From Alphaproteobacteria bacterium (GTDB lineage Bacteria > Pseudomonadota > Alphaproteobacteria > Rhizobiales > Devosiaceae): a stretch of DNA of 8,643 nucleotides. Made by a program: the position numbers and the translations under genes. The notes under the pieces are model-generated. The model was given only the letters and a program-made list of their open reading frames with translations, did not search any database and was not told the DNA's origin. Positions 1 to 6,786 of the stretch are shown here, piece after piece (position 1 is the first letter of the stretch; each line of letters opens with the position of its first letter). The stretch lies in contig JAJRRJ010000052.1 in the NCBI GenBank assembly GCA_024279575.1, positions 1 to 8,643 on the forward strand, read 5' to 3'.

Positions 1-40
1 GCCCTTAAGAATTGTCACAGACCTTTATACAATCGCATAC

Positions 41-73
41 AAAAACCCCGGCCCTGATTGCTCAAGGCCGGGG
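41..73 (-). terminator. Intrinsic terminator of the DUF2853 gene
   Basis: A perfect 8-bp G+C stem pairs CCCCGGCC (46-53) with GGCCGGGG (66-73) around a 12-nt loop. Read on the minus strand, the stem is followed at once by TTTTT (complement of 41-45). It lies 26 bases past the stop codon of the minus-strand gene ending at 100, as expected for a rho-independent terminator. On the plus strand no T-run follows, so it looks one-directional. Confidence 0.85.
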
Positions 74-99
74 CGTAAATTATTTGAGATAAATCGACT

Positions 100-426
100 T
101 TAAGAAAGCTTGCCCAGCGTGCCAGAGGCTTCTGCAACCAGATAATAAAATGTCACACGGCTTTTCTGACGATCGCCCTTCATCGCTTCGCAAGTCTTGG
201 CAATAGCCGCATCTGCATCAGCTGCTGAAAGATTAAGTTTCTTGGTACACCAGCCCTTACGAACCCGGTCCAGTTCCGTTTGATCAGAACATGAAACCAG
301 CGAGGCGTCTTTGCTTTGTAATGCAATACCACAATAGGAAACAATTTTTTGCACAGCAGTTTCAGCTGCATCAGGTGCATATTTTTTCACGCCGTCCATA
401 TATTTAAGATATTTGTCACTCGCCAT
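100..426 (-). CDS. DUF2853 family protein (small, function unknown)
   Basis: This 108-residue protein matches, from memory of the family, the DUF2853 proteins common in Alphaproteobacteria. The hallmarks visible are KYAPDA (15-20), the core YCGIALQSKDASLVSCSD (31-48), ELDRVRKGW (51-59) and the C-terminal MKGDRQKSRVTFYYLVAE segment. There is no signal peptide or membrane segment, so it should be cytoplasmic and mostly helical. It has four cysteines (32, 46, 60, 79) but no recognisable catalytic or metal motif. The length is usual for the family. The ATG at 424-426 is preceded by a G-rich stretch (GGGGGAT) that can act as a ribosome site. It is a single-gene unit with its own terminator, separated by about 400 bases from the TRAP operon, so there is no reason to link it to that operon. 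Its role is unknown. Confidence 0.88.
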   Translation of the reverse strand: MASDKYLKYMDGVKKYAPDAAETAVQKIVSYCGIALQSKDASLVSCSDQTELDRVRKGWCTKKLNLSAADADAAIAKTCEAMKGDRQKSRVTFYYLVAEASGTLGKLS

Positions 427-830
427 CAGGAAATCCCCCGGATTTTATTGTTGTTGTGCCTCTTCTTGAGATGCAATCAGCTTACCCGCTTTTCTAAAAA
501 CATCAACCTGACATGGCGAAAACAACACCTCTTTATCGTTACAGACCTTGCGTGCCTGTCACTTACGGGTAAAAAAAAGACAGACAAAACACCCATTCAT
601 CACATCAGCCTATGCGGCAATTTTGGAGATTACTGTTTATCATCCCATCCGATTAGTCTGAATAAGCAGCAGATTGATTGTTTTTCTTTAACCATACGTT
701 CAATGCGCGCACATTCTCTCATCCGCTTTTTCTGATACCCCCCCAAAAAAATTTATTCAAAAACTACGATTGCAATGAATAAGGCACCAAAATTTCTGCT
801 CCACCACGGCCAGCAACAATTTGAAGTCAT
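427..830. other. Long intergenic stretch without a convincing gene
   Basis: About 400 bases lie between the start of the DUF2853 gene and the TRAP operon terminator. The only long open frame (plus strand, to 735) begins with TTG inside the opposite gene, has no ribosome site and encodes a sequence rich in Cys, His, Ile, Leu and Phe that resembles no family I know. The stretch is A+T-rich with homopolymer runs, including A8 near 571-578 and adjoining C7 (738-744) and A7 (745-751). The promoter of the DUF2853 gene must lie here, but no clear -35/-10 pair stands out. I see no tRNA or structured RNA. Confidence 0.6.
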
Positions 831-861
831 AAAAAAAGCAGGGCTATTACAGCCCTGCTTT
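831..861 (-). terminator. Intrinsic terminator of the TRAP operon
   Basis: A perfect stem pairs GCAGGGCT (838-845) with AGCCCTGC (851-858) across a 5-nt loop, extendable by three A-T pairs. On the minus strand it is followed by seven Ts (complement of 831-837). It lies about 27 bases past the dctM stop at 888, the place and orientation expected for ending the dctPQM transcript. The plus-strand side lacks a T-run. Confidence 0.92.
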
Positions 862-887
862 GAACTAAAAAACTGCGATACTCTTAG

Positions 888-2990
888 CTAATTTGCTGGC
901 AAAAGATCCGGCAGGAATGTTGTAATTACCGGGAAATTCCACAACAAAAGCAATCCGATCACCTGAATAATCACAAAAGGAATAACCCCTTTATAAATAT
1001 CTATGGTGGAAATTTCAGGGGGCGAAACCCCTCGAAGATAAAACAGGGCAAATCCGAACGGCGGCGTAATAAACGACGTTTGTAAGTTCACCGCAATCAA
1101 AATCGTGATCCATACCGGGGGCATTAATGTGGGATCAGCCGCATAAATAACCGGCCCGACAATTGGAATAACAATGAAAATAATTTCAATAAAATCCAGA
1201 ACAAACCCAAGGAAAAACAGCACAATCATCACCACGATCAGCAAAGTGCGCGGGTCCTCAAACGAATGTAAAAACTCCTGAATATAATGTTCCCCGCCAA
1301 ATGAGCGCAATACCAGAGACAAGAACAATGACCCGATGAGAATCACAAAAACCATCGAGGTAACCTTCGTGGTTTCATTGATAATCGGACTCATTATTTT
1401 TTCTTTGATCAGCGACCAGCAGGCATAAAGCAATCCAAAAATCGCCACATGAAAGGCGGCAACGGCAATTACAATGGCAACTGCATTTTCAAAAGCAATA
1501 TCCTCAACCATCAGACGCAAATCAAAATTGGAACGAAGCACCAATAAAACCACAATAGAAAGACCGGCCCAGATCAAATACTTGTTTGACTTGCCTTCAT
1601 CCTTCAAACGTCGGTTTGCCGCCAATATAATCGCCCCCGCAGCCCCCAATGCCGCAGCGGCAGTCGGATTCGTAATCCCCCCAAGGATAGAGCCCAGAAC
1701 AGCAACAATCAAAAGCACCGGTGGCGAAATCACCCGTAACGATTCAACTTCCATCATCCGTGGAATAGCGTGTTTCAGCGAATAAACGACCATTACACCG
1801 GGTATGAAATAATACAATGTCCGCTCGCCCCCGGACGCCCCGCCTGACACAAACAACCAGTCAAGAAAGAAAATGGCCGCGATGCCCAGTAAACCGGCAA
1901 GAATTGGTTTGCGGTCATAGGTTGGACGCAACGCATGGGCCAGAGTAATCAAAAACCCGCTCAGTACCAGAATAGCCAGTACCCCGTTTGAAAACGGAGC
2001 GTATGTGGTGACATGGTCAATTGTTGTAGAGCCAACAAGTCCATTGGATGCCAGAACAATCCATAACATTATCATCGCCAGCACCGGGCCAAGCGTGGCA
2101 CCAACCAAAAGCCATGAATTATTCCGGTATTTACCTTGCAGGTCATAAGGATCAGGCTCACCCAGATTTACCGGGGGGGCCTGCTTTGGAAAGACCAGAG
2201 CAAACCCGAATGCATAAAGCGCATAAAGCGAAGCCAGGAACAATCCAGGTATAAACGCCGCCTTAAACAAAGTGCCGGTCGACAGAACTGCTGGCTCCCC
2301 GAGCATTTCCAGAACGGTAATGCCCAGTTTTGCCGCCCGGGTTTCCTGACCCAGCGCATACATATCCCCGACAATTGAACCCAATAGGACAATCACAATT
2401 GAGGGAGGAATAATCTGACCCAGCGTGCCCGAAGTTGCAATAACACCGGTCGACAATGATTTAGAATAGCCATGTCTAAGCATTGTTGGCAGAGCAATAA
2501 GGCCCATGGTAACAACAGTTGCCCCCACAATTCCGGTGGATGCGGCAAGCAATGTTCCAACAAATACTACAGCAATCGCCAACCCGCCTGGCAAGGACCC
2601 AAAGAGCTTGGCCATTGTCATCAAAAGATCTTCAGCAATATTTGAACGCTCCAGCGCAATTCCCATCAATACAAACAAAGGAACCGCCAGCAAGGTTTCA
2701 ACATTCCCCCCGAAAGCACGCGCAAAAACCCCCTGGGACCAAACCGAAAGTGTCGACAAAAGCGCCTTTTGCCACCCCCCGTCGAACACCGGCACCCGCT
2801 CGGCAACACCATTGAATTCCTGAATTGTGTATAAAAGTCCAGCGTCATTCAAAATGGCAATGACCGCAAAACTGAACAGGGAGGAACCCGATAGCGCCAG
2901 CGCAACCGGATACCCGGACAATATCCCTGTAAACAAAGAAACAGTGACAATAATCAGCGACAGTTCAACGCCAGTTAATCCTAAAAACAT
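888..2990 (-). CDS. dctM: TRAP transporter large permease subunit (DctM), long form
   Basis: This is the large membrane subunit that carries substrate across the inner membrane using a sodium gradient in tripartite ATP-independent periplasmic transporters. Hallmarks are ASTGIVGATVVTMGLIALP (150-168), SGTLGQIIPPSI (187-198), GITNPTAAAALGA (438-450), GFVLDFIEIIFIVIPIVGPV (595-614) and LQTSFITPPFGFALF (636-650). At 700 residues it is far longer than the usual 420-440. The two conserved halves are pushed apart by an extra hydrophobic region, about residues 290-420, and there is an insert near 50-95. This matches the mannitol/chloroaromatic (FcbT3-like, COG4664) subgroup. The ATG at 2988-2990 starts five bases after the dctQ stop, with GAGGGGG about ten bases upstream, so the two subunits are translated from one message. 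An intrinsic terminator follows. The substrate cannot be read from this subunit. Confidence 0.95.
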   Translation of the reverse strand: MFLGLTGVELSLIIVTVSLFTGILSGYPVALALSGSSLFSFAVIAILNDAGLLYTIQEFNGVAERVPVFDGGWQKALLSTLSVWSQGVFARAFGGNVETLLAVPLFVLMGIALERSNIAEDLLMTMAKLFGSLPGGLAIAVVFVGTLLAASTGIVGATVVTMGLIALPTMLRHGYSKSLSTGVIATSGTLGQIIPPSIVIVLLGSIVGDMYALGQETRAAKLGITVLEMLGEPAVLSTGTLFKAAFIPGLFLASLYALYAFGFALVFPKQAPPVNLGEPDPYDLQGKYRNNSWLLVGATLGPVLAMIMLWIVLASNGLVGSTTIDHVTTYAPFSNGVLAILVLSGFLITLAHALRPTYDRKPILAGLLGIAAIFFLDWLFVSGGASGGERTLYYFIPGVMVVYSLKHAIPRMMEVESLRVISPPVLLIVAVLGSILGGITNPTAAAALGAAGAIILAANRRLKDEGKSNKYLIWAGLSIVVLLVLRSNFDLRLMVEDIAFENAVAIVIAVAAFHVAIFGLLYACWSLIKEKIMSPIINETTKVTSMVFVILIGSLFLSLVLRSFGGEHYIQEFLHSFEDPRTLLIVVMIVLFFLGFVLDFIEIIFIVIPIVGPVIYAADPTLMPPVWITILIAVNLQTSFITPPFGFALFYLRGVSPPEISTIDIYKGVIPFVIIQVIGLLLLWNFPVITTFLPDLLPAN

Positions 2991-2995
2991 GACGC

Positions 2996-3967
2996 TTACG
3001 CCCCCTCTGCCACGGTTTGATTTTTAGTCTCCGGTTCAGATTTCACATCATCCCCTGAGACTTTCTTTCTGTCATAGATAAATACGGACCGAGCAGCCAA
3101 ACCGGTAATACTAGTCCCCTTTTCAGCGTCCGCCTCCAGAGAATAATGGCTGGGAATATCCTCTTTTGGCTCCAATAGAGCCAAAAGATTGCGCAGCAAA
3201 AATGCTATCGCAGTCAGGAACATCAGGCCTGCAAAAACCACGATCAAAAGTTTAAATGACCAAACCCATGAAAACTCTGCCGTACCCGAGGATTCCCACT
3301 TAAAATCTCTCCAACGTGCACCCGATGACCAGATGTTCAGCGGTCTTTGAGAAAACATCGAGTTCATCGCCAAAGGCCAGGCAAACCACCATAAAATGAC
3401 CGTTGATGGAATAAACATTCCCAGCGTGCCAATCATATCAATCCACAATTGCGTACGCCGTTTGGTTGCCGCATAAATCAGATCAACCCGCACATGTCCC
3501 CCCTCGATAAAGGTGTACCCTGAAGCAACCGCAATCAGCATGGCGTTGTAGAATTTAAGCTGACCGGAGAACCATTGCAGTTCCCCTTCAAACAAAATGA
3601 TGCCAAGCGGGGCAAAAACCAGCTCATTGCCACGGAATATTTGCCCCATTCCTATAATCATCACTTGCTGGAACATCATCAGGATAGCGAACCATGCCGC
3701 TATCTTCCCGATTTTAACACTAAATATCTCAAGACAAAAAACAGTCCGTCGCAATATGCTGCGCCGATAAACCCCAAGCCCGGCCAGCAGTATAACCAGC
3801 GCCACAACCATATAGAAAAAACTCTGAGACTGCCCCATCAGAACGAAGACACTCATTTTTTCCTTAAATGTCTCAAGAGTCAGAAAATTATATAAATGAT
3901 AGGGAAAAATGAGCAGATTTACGAACCCCATAACAAAACTCGTAAGCAAACTTATGACAATATCCAT
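2996..3967 (-). CDS. dctQ: TRAP transporter small permease subunit (DctQ), long form
   Basis: This is the small membrane subunit that pairs with DctM and helps dock the binding protein. The family signature is the stretch around GGHVRVDLIYAATKRR (156-171) followed by WIDMIGTLGMF, seen in DctQ proteins. Hydrophobic segments lie at about 5-25, 50-66, 88-108, 135-153, 178-200 and 236-262. The protein has 323 residues against the usual 150-200. The extra length is an N-terminal part with about two additional membrane segments and a charged cytoplasmic tail of about 60 residues (263-323). This enlarged form goes with the long DctM of the FcbT2-like group (COG4665). The ATG at 3965-3967 has an excellent ribosome site, GGGGAGG, six bases upstream. 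It sits between dctP and dctM in the usual order and is five bases from dctM. Assignment rests on the central motif plus gene order. Confidence 0.9.
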   Translation of the reverse strand: MDIVISLLTSFVMGFVNLLIFPYHLYNFLTLETFKEKMSVFVLMGQSQSFFYMVVALVILLAGLGVYRRSILRRTVFCLEIFSVKIGKIAAWFAILMMFQQVMIIGMGQIFRGNELVFAPLGIILFEGELQWFSGQLKFYNAMLIAVASGYTFIEGGHVRVDLIYAATKRRTQLWIDMIGTLGMFIPSTVILWWFAWPLAMNSMFSQRPLNIWSSGARWRDFKWESSGTAEFSWVWSFKLLIVVFAGLMFLTAIAFLLRNLLALLEPKEDIPSHYSLEADAEKGTSITGLAARSVFIYDRKKVSGDDVKSEPETKNQTVAEGA

Positions 3968-4048
3968 ATTCCACCTCCCCTTAAGTAGACACCACTAGGC
4001 CCGCCTTCATTGGTTTTGTTTATAGTTTGGCGATACCCGGTGTCAAAA

Positions 4049-4079
4049 GGAAAGCCGGACATACCCCGCCCGGCTTCCC
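4049..4079 (-). promoter_or_regulatory. Hairpin between dctP and dctQ (possible partial terminator)
   Basis: In the 136-base gap between dctP and dctQ, AAGCCGG (4052-4058) pairs perfectly with CCGGCTT (4070-4076) across an 11-nt loop, with two more G-C pairs beyond one mismatch. Read in the direction of transcription, the stem is followed by TTCCTTTTG, an imperfect T-tract. Such hairpins after a binding-protein gene commonly protect its mRNA end or stop part of the transcripts, giving more binding protein than permease. That role is inferred here. Confidence 0.6.
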
Positions 4080-4103
4080 AGATTTGATAAGTGCTGTTCA
4101 GGC

Positions 4104-5186
4104 CTAGCCAAGTACGCGTGTACGTTGGCGCGCATAGGCAACTGAAGAAAGCGTGTTCCAGTCATTGGAAAGACGCATGGCGCGTTGCACAGATTCAGAT
4201 ACTTTTGCGAACAAAGGATCATCCATGTGCTCACCCATAACTTCGGCAGAAGCAGAACCAAATGCATCCCAAACATCATCAGGGAATTCAAGCGTTTGTA
4301 CGCCTGCATCCTTCAAACGCTCAAGCGCTTCAGAGTTATTGGCCAGGAACTGATGCAGGCTCCACAGATTGGTTTCTGCAGAACATACTTCAATTGCTTT
4401 CTGATGCGCAGCAGACAGGCCATTGAAACGGTCCGTATTTGTCGCAACAGAAAGACCCGCACCAGGCTCATGGAAACCGGAAGTGTAGTAGAATTTGGTG
4501 ATTTCCTGAAAACCGGCTTTTTCGTCGGCCCATGGACCAATCCACTCGGTGCCATCAAGCGCACCAGAAGCGAGGGCCTGATAAATTTCACCACCTGGAA
4601 GGGTTTGAACAGATGCGCCCAGTTTACCAAGTGCTGCGCCGCCAAGACCTGGCATGCGGAATTTCAAACCGTTGAAATCAGCAGCAGAATTAATTTCCTT
4701 ACGGAACCAGCCACCGGCCTGCGGTCCTGTATTACCACCCAAAAAGGATGTAAGGCCAAACTCTTCACCAACTTCAAGATGCAGCTCGTGGCCACCCATG
4801 TGGTAGTACCAGTTAAACATTTCACTTGGTGTCATGCCAAACGGTACAGCGGTAAAGAATGCCATCGCAGGATGCTGACCAACATAATAGTAATCAGCGG
4901 CGTGATACATATCAGCCTGACCAGAAGTCACAGCATCAAATACAGCAGGCAGACCTGAAACCAGTTCACCCTGTGCTTTAATATCAATTTCCAGTGTTCC
5001 ATCTGTTACAGCAATAACAGAATCAGCAAAATGTTGAGCCGCGTCAAAAACACCGGCAGCACCACGGCCCCAAGTCAGAACCATTGTTAGTTTTTCACGG
5101 CCCTGTGAAAGAGCCGGGGTCGCCAGAGTTGAAGCAGCACCTGCACCAACCAAAGCTGAACCAGTTAGAAATTTACGACGTTCCAT
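4104..5186 (-). CDS. dctP: TRAP substrate-binding protein, TakP-like (alpha-keto acid/lactate type)
   Basis: This is the periplasmic receptor that captures substrate and hands it to DctQM. The first 28 residues form a twin-arginine-like signal (ERRKFL, then a hydrophobic stretch and ATPALSQ). The mature part has the DctP fold signature, with FNGLKFRMPGLGG (171-183), LPGGEIYQALASGALDGTEWIGPW (196-219) and FHEPG (238-242). Residues Q156, R177, E214-W215 and E240 correspond, from memory, to the metal- and carboxylate-binding set of Rhodobacter TakP and the Thermus lactate-binding homologue, so a 2-keto or 2-hydroxy acid is the likely ligand. The length (360) is normal. I chose the ATG at 5184-5186 because GGGAGGA lies five bases upstream and the signal peptide then begins properly; an upstream in-frame start at 5231 would put 15 atypical residues before it. 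It is the first gene of the dctPQM operon and diverges from the histidine kinase gene. Confidence 0.93.
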   Translation of the reverse strand: MERRKFLTGSALVGAGAASTLATPALSQGREKLTMVLTWGRGAAGVFDAAQHFADSVIAVTDGTLEIDIKAQGELVSGLPAVFDAVTSGQADMYHAADYYYVGQHPAMAFFTAVPFGMTPSEMFNWYYHMGGHELHLEVGEEFGLTSFLGGNTGPQAGGWFRKEINSAADFNGLKFRMPGLGGAALGKLGASVQTLPGGEIYQALASGALDGTEWIGPWADEKAGFQEITKFYYTSGFHEPGAGLSVATNTDRFNGLSAAHQKAIEVCSAETNLWSLHQFLANNSEALERLKDAGVQTLEFPDDVWDAFGSASAEVMGEHMDDPLFAKVSESVQRAMRLSNDWNTLSSVAYARQRTRVLG

Positions 5187-5191
5187 ATTAT

Positions 5192-5198
5192 TCCTCCC
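5192..5198 (-). promoter_or_regulatory. Ribosome binding site deciding the dctP start
   Basis: On the minus strand this reads GGGAGGA, five bases before the ATG at 5186. It favours that start over the in-frame codon at 5231, which has no comparable site and would place the inverted repeat at 5212-5230 inside the coding region. Confidence 0.85.
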
Positions 5199-5211
5199 GA
5201 AAACGCGTATA

Positions 5212-5230
5212 TGTCGCATAGGTTGCGACA
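5212..5230. promoter_or_regulatory. Perfect inverted repeat, likely operator of dctPQM
   Basis: TGTCGCA (5212-5218) and TGCGACA (5224-5230) are exact reverse complements separated by TAGGT, giving a 19-bp site of 7-5-7 form. It starts 26 bases upstream of the dctP start codon. No T-run follows on either strand, so it is not a terminator. The centre spacing of 12 bp, a little over one helical turn, suits a dimeric DNA-binding protein. Candidates are the response regulator encoded at 6783 or an unlinked regulator. As RNA it could also form a short hairpin in the dctP leader. Confidence 0.65.
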
Positions 5231-5252
5231 CTTATTGCAGCATCCTTATAGA
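5223..5252 (+). promoter_or_regulatory. Candidate promoter for the histidine kinase gene
   Basis: TTGCGA (5223-5228) and TATAGA (5247-5252) are each four of six matches to the sigma-70 consensus and are 18 bases apart on the plus strand. The -35 hexamer lies inside the right arm of the inverted repeat at 5212-5230. If real, the transcript would have a leader of about 140 bases before the ATG at 5399. The match is weak and was found by eye. Confidence 0.3.
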
Positions 5253-5339
5253 GCCACTTTCGCTAAAGAAGCCCGTATTCACCACTTTGTCTACCCAAAA
5301 CTACGCAAAGCCATCTGTTTCATGCAATTATGTTAACCT

Positions 5340-5358
5340 CAAACAACCCACAAACAAC
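5340..5358 (+). repeat. Phased direct repeat upstream of the histidine kinase
   Basis: The octamer CAAACAAC occurs at 5340-5347 and again at 5351-5358, an 11-bp period that places both copies on the same face of the helix. It ends about 40 bases before the kinase start. It may be a tandem regulator site, but with two short low-complexity copies chance cannot be excluded. Confidence 0.4.
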
Positions 5359-5398
5359 ACCGTGAGCTCCAGCACACAACGATAAGAATAGGTGTTTT

Positions 5399-6421
5399 AT
5401 GAAATTCAGGCCCCATGTAATCCTGCTCGGAACTCTTTCGCTGATTATCGCCATTATGGCCATTTCATTCATGATTACCTCTCAATCACGAAATCTGGCA
5501 CAAAATGGCATCTCCTCATTCGAAAAAAACATGCTCGAAGCCAAACAGCAAGAACTGGTCAACTATGTCAGCATGGCCCAGTCCTCCATTTCCCAGGTTT
5601 ATGAAAACGCAACCCCTTATGATCTTGAAGCCCAGGAAAAGGTCAAACAAATCCTAACCACACTTTCCTATTCCGAAGATGGATATTTTTTCGTTTATGA
5701 TTTTGAAGGGAACAATCTGGTTCATCCGCGACAGAATTTTCGTATAGGAAAAAACTGGATTGACCTCACAGATCCCCACGGGGACCGGGTAATTGAAAAC
5801 CTGATAAACGTTGCCAAAGCAGGTGGTGGGTTTCATTCCTACAGCTGGGAAAAACCATCCTCCGGGGAAGTTGCCGACAAATTGTCCTACGCGGTTGCCC
5901 TGCCAAAATGGGGTTGGATGCTTGGCACCGGCCTTTATGTGGACGACATAATTGCCCAAACAGCTTCAGCCAACAACGAACTCAAGTCATCCATTGATCA
6001 AACATTTTTCCTTGTCGCAATGATTATGCTGATTGCAATAGTTGCGGTTTATATTGTCGGCATGCTGCTCAACCTGCGCGAACGGGCCATGAGTGATAAC
6101 AAGCTCAAACACCTGACTCAACGCATAATTGACACCCAGGAGGAGGAGCGCACCCGCATTGCCCGCGAACTGCATGATGGCATTTCCCAAAACCTGATTG
6201 CCGTTCGATACGTTCTTGATCTGGCCAAGCACAAAGTAAAAACCGGAGCCAGCGATGCACTGACAACCATTGAGAGAGGCGCAACAAATCTGGGCTCGGC
6301 GATTAAGGAAATTCGCCGCATATCCCACGACCTTCGCCCCGGCATGCTTGATGATCTGGGGCTTAGCTCAGCCCTGGAGGAATTGACGCACCATTTTCCC
6401 AGAACACTAAAATCAAGGTAA
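5399..6421 (+). CDS. Single-Cache sensor histidine kinase, N-terminal part (frameshifted)
   Basis: This is the membrane sensor of a two-component system. Membrane segments at about 7-26 and 203-225 flank a periplasmic single-Cache domain (about 30-200) with motifs DGYFFVYDFEGNNLVHP (94-110), LTDPHGD (123-129), GGGFHSYSW (142-150) and WGWMLGTGLYVDDI (171-184), as in the sCache_2 family that binds small carboxylates. A HisKA_3 dimerisation and phosphotransfer region follows, with phosphoacceptor H259 in ARELHDGISQNL and then ISHDLRPGMLDDLGL (308-322). The frame then leaves the family at about F333 and stops after seven unrelated residues. The ATPase domain continues in another frame (6400-6786). 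Adding one base in the T4C3 run at 6394-6400 restores a normal 462-residue kinase. As read, this product cannot bind ATP and would not phosphorylate itself. AGGTG lies four bases before the ATG. It diverges from dctP and precedes its partner regulator. Confidence 0.9.
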   Translation: MKFRPHVILLGTLSLIIAIMAISFMITSQSRNLAQNGISSFEKNMLEAKQQELVNYVSMAQSSISQVYENATPYDLEAQEKVKQILTTLSYSEDGYFFVYDFEGNNLVHPRQNFRIGKNWIDLTDPHGDRVIENLINVAKAGGGFHSYSWEKPSSGEVADKLSYAVALPKWGWMLGTGLYVDDIIAQTASANNELKSSIDQTFFLVAMIMLIAIVAVYIVGMLLNLRERAMSDNKLKHLTQRIIDTQEEERTRIARELHDGISQNLIAVRYVLDLAKHKVKTGASDALTTIERGATNLGSAIKEIRRISHDLRPGMLDDLGLSSALEELTHHFPRTLKSR

Positions 6422-6786
6422 AACTTAACGCGGTTTCATTCAAAAACCTGCTCCCGGCTGATGCAAAAACCGCTCTCTATCGTGTTGCTCAGGAAGCACT
6501 GACAAATATTGAGCGCCATTCTGGTGCGAGCTGGGTTCAGATTGATTTGTCATCCAGTGCAAAAGGGGTAAAAATGACCATTGCTGATAATGGAACAAGC
6601 GACCCTTTTAACAAAGGGCGCAACAATCAATCAGGCAATTCAGGTTTGGGGCTGAGAAACATGCAAGAAAGAATGGAACACTTTTCAGGGTCATTAAGCG
6701 TGCGCTCTTCTGCAAAGGGCACAACCCTTGCCGCCAGCCTTCCCCACTCGGTTTATCTGCATCAAAAAGACGAGAAAATACAATGA
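6400..6786 (+). pseudogene. Histidine kinase C-terminal ATPase domain, out of frame with its N-terminal part
   Basis: This frame continues the kinase after the frame break. It begins QNTKIKVKLNAVSFKNLLPA and holds an intact HATPase_c domain: N-box RVAQEALTNIERH, G1-like TIADNG, and G2-like GLGLRNMQERM, closing with GTTLAASLP. These are the features of NarL/DegS/UhpB-type kinases. The frame is open only from 6367, after a TAG at 6364-6366. No ATG, GTG or TTG occurs before TTG at 6547, which is already past the N-box, so the piece is unlikely to be made as a useful separate protein. Every motif is preserved, so the break is either very recent, a sequencing or assembly error in a homopolymer, or bypassed by slippage. 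The TGA stop overlaps the regulator start as ATGA, so the original stop is kept. Confidence 0.88.

Noticed and set aside
349..735. Plus-strand open frame of 128 codons over the start of the DUF2853 gene and the intergenic stretch
   Set aside because: It starts with TTG inside the opposite gene, has no ribosome site, resembles no known family and has the composition of translated A+T-rich non-coding DNA.
4185..4958. Plus-strand open frame of 257 codons opposite dctP
   Set aside because: It lies wholly antisense to a well-supported binding-protein gene, is rich in Cys, Arg and Phe, and shows no family motif; it is a shadow frame.
5187..5231. Longer dctP starting at 5231
   Set aside because: It would place 15 residues before a twin-arginine-like signal peptide, ignore the strong GGGAGGA site and put the inverted repeat inside the coding region.
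5327..5357. Minus-strand promoter for dctPQM (CATAAT at 5327-5332 with TTGTTT at 5352-5357)
   Set aside because: The -10 is good but the -35 matches poorly and the spacing is 19 bases; the evidence is too weak to list as a feature, although a dctP promoter must lie in this region.
6394..6403. Programmed -1 frameshift site for making a full kinase
   Set aside because: TTTTCCC fits the slippery pattern only in the P-site codon; the A-site codon would mispair, and no clear stimulatory stem was seen just downstream. A plain one-base loss explains the data more simply.
6547..6786. Separate small gene starting at TTG 6547
   Set aside because: Its sequence is the second half of the kinase ATPase domain and lacks the N-box that lies just upstream in the same frame, so it is a fragment rather than a gene of its own.
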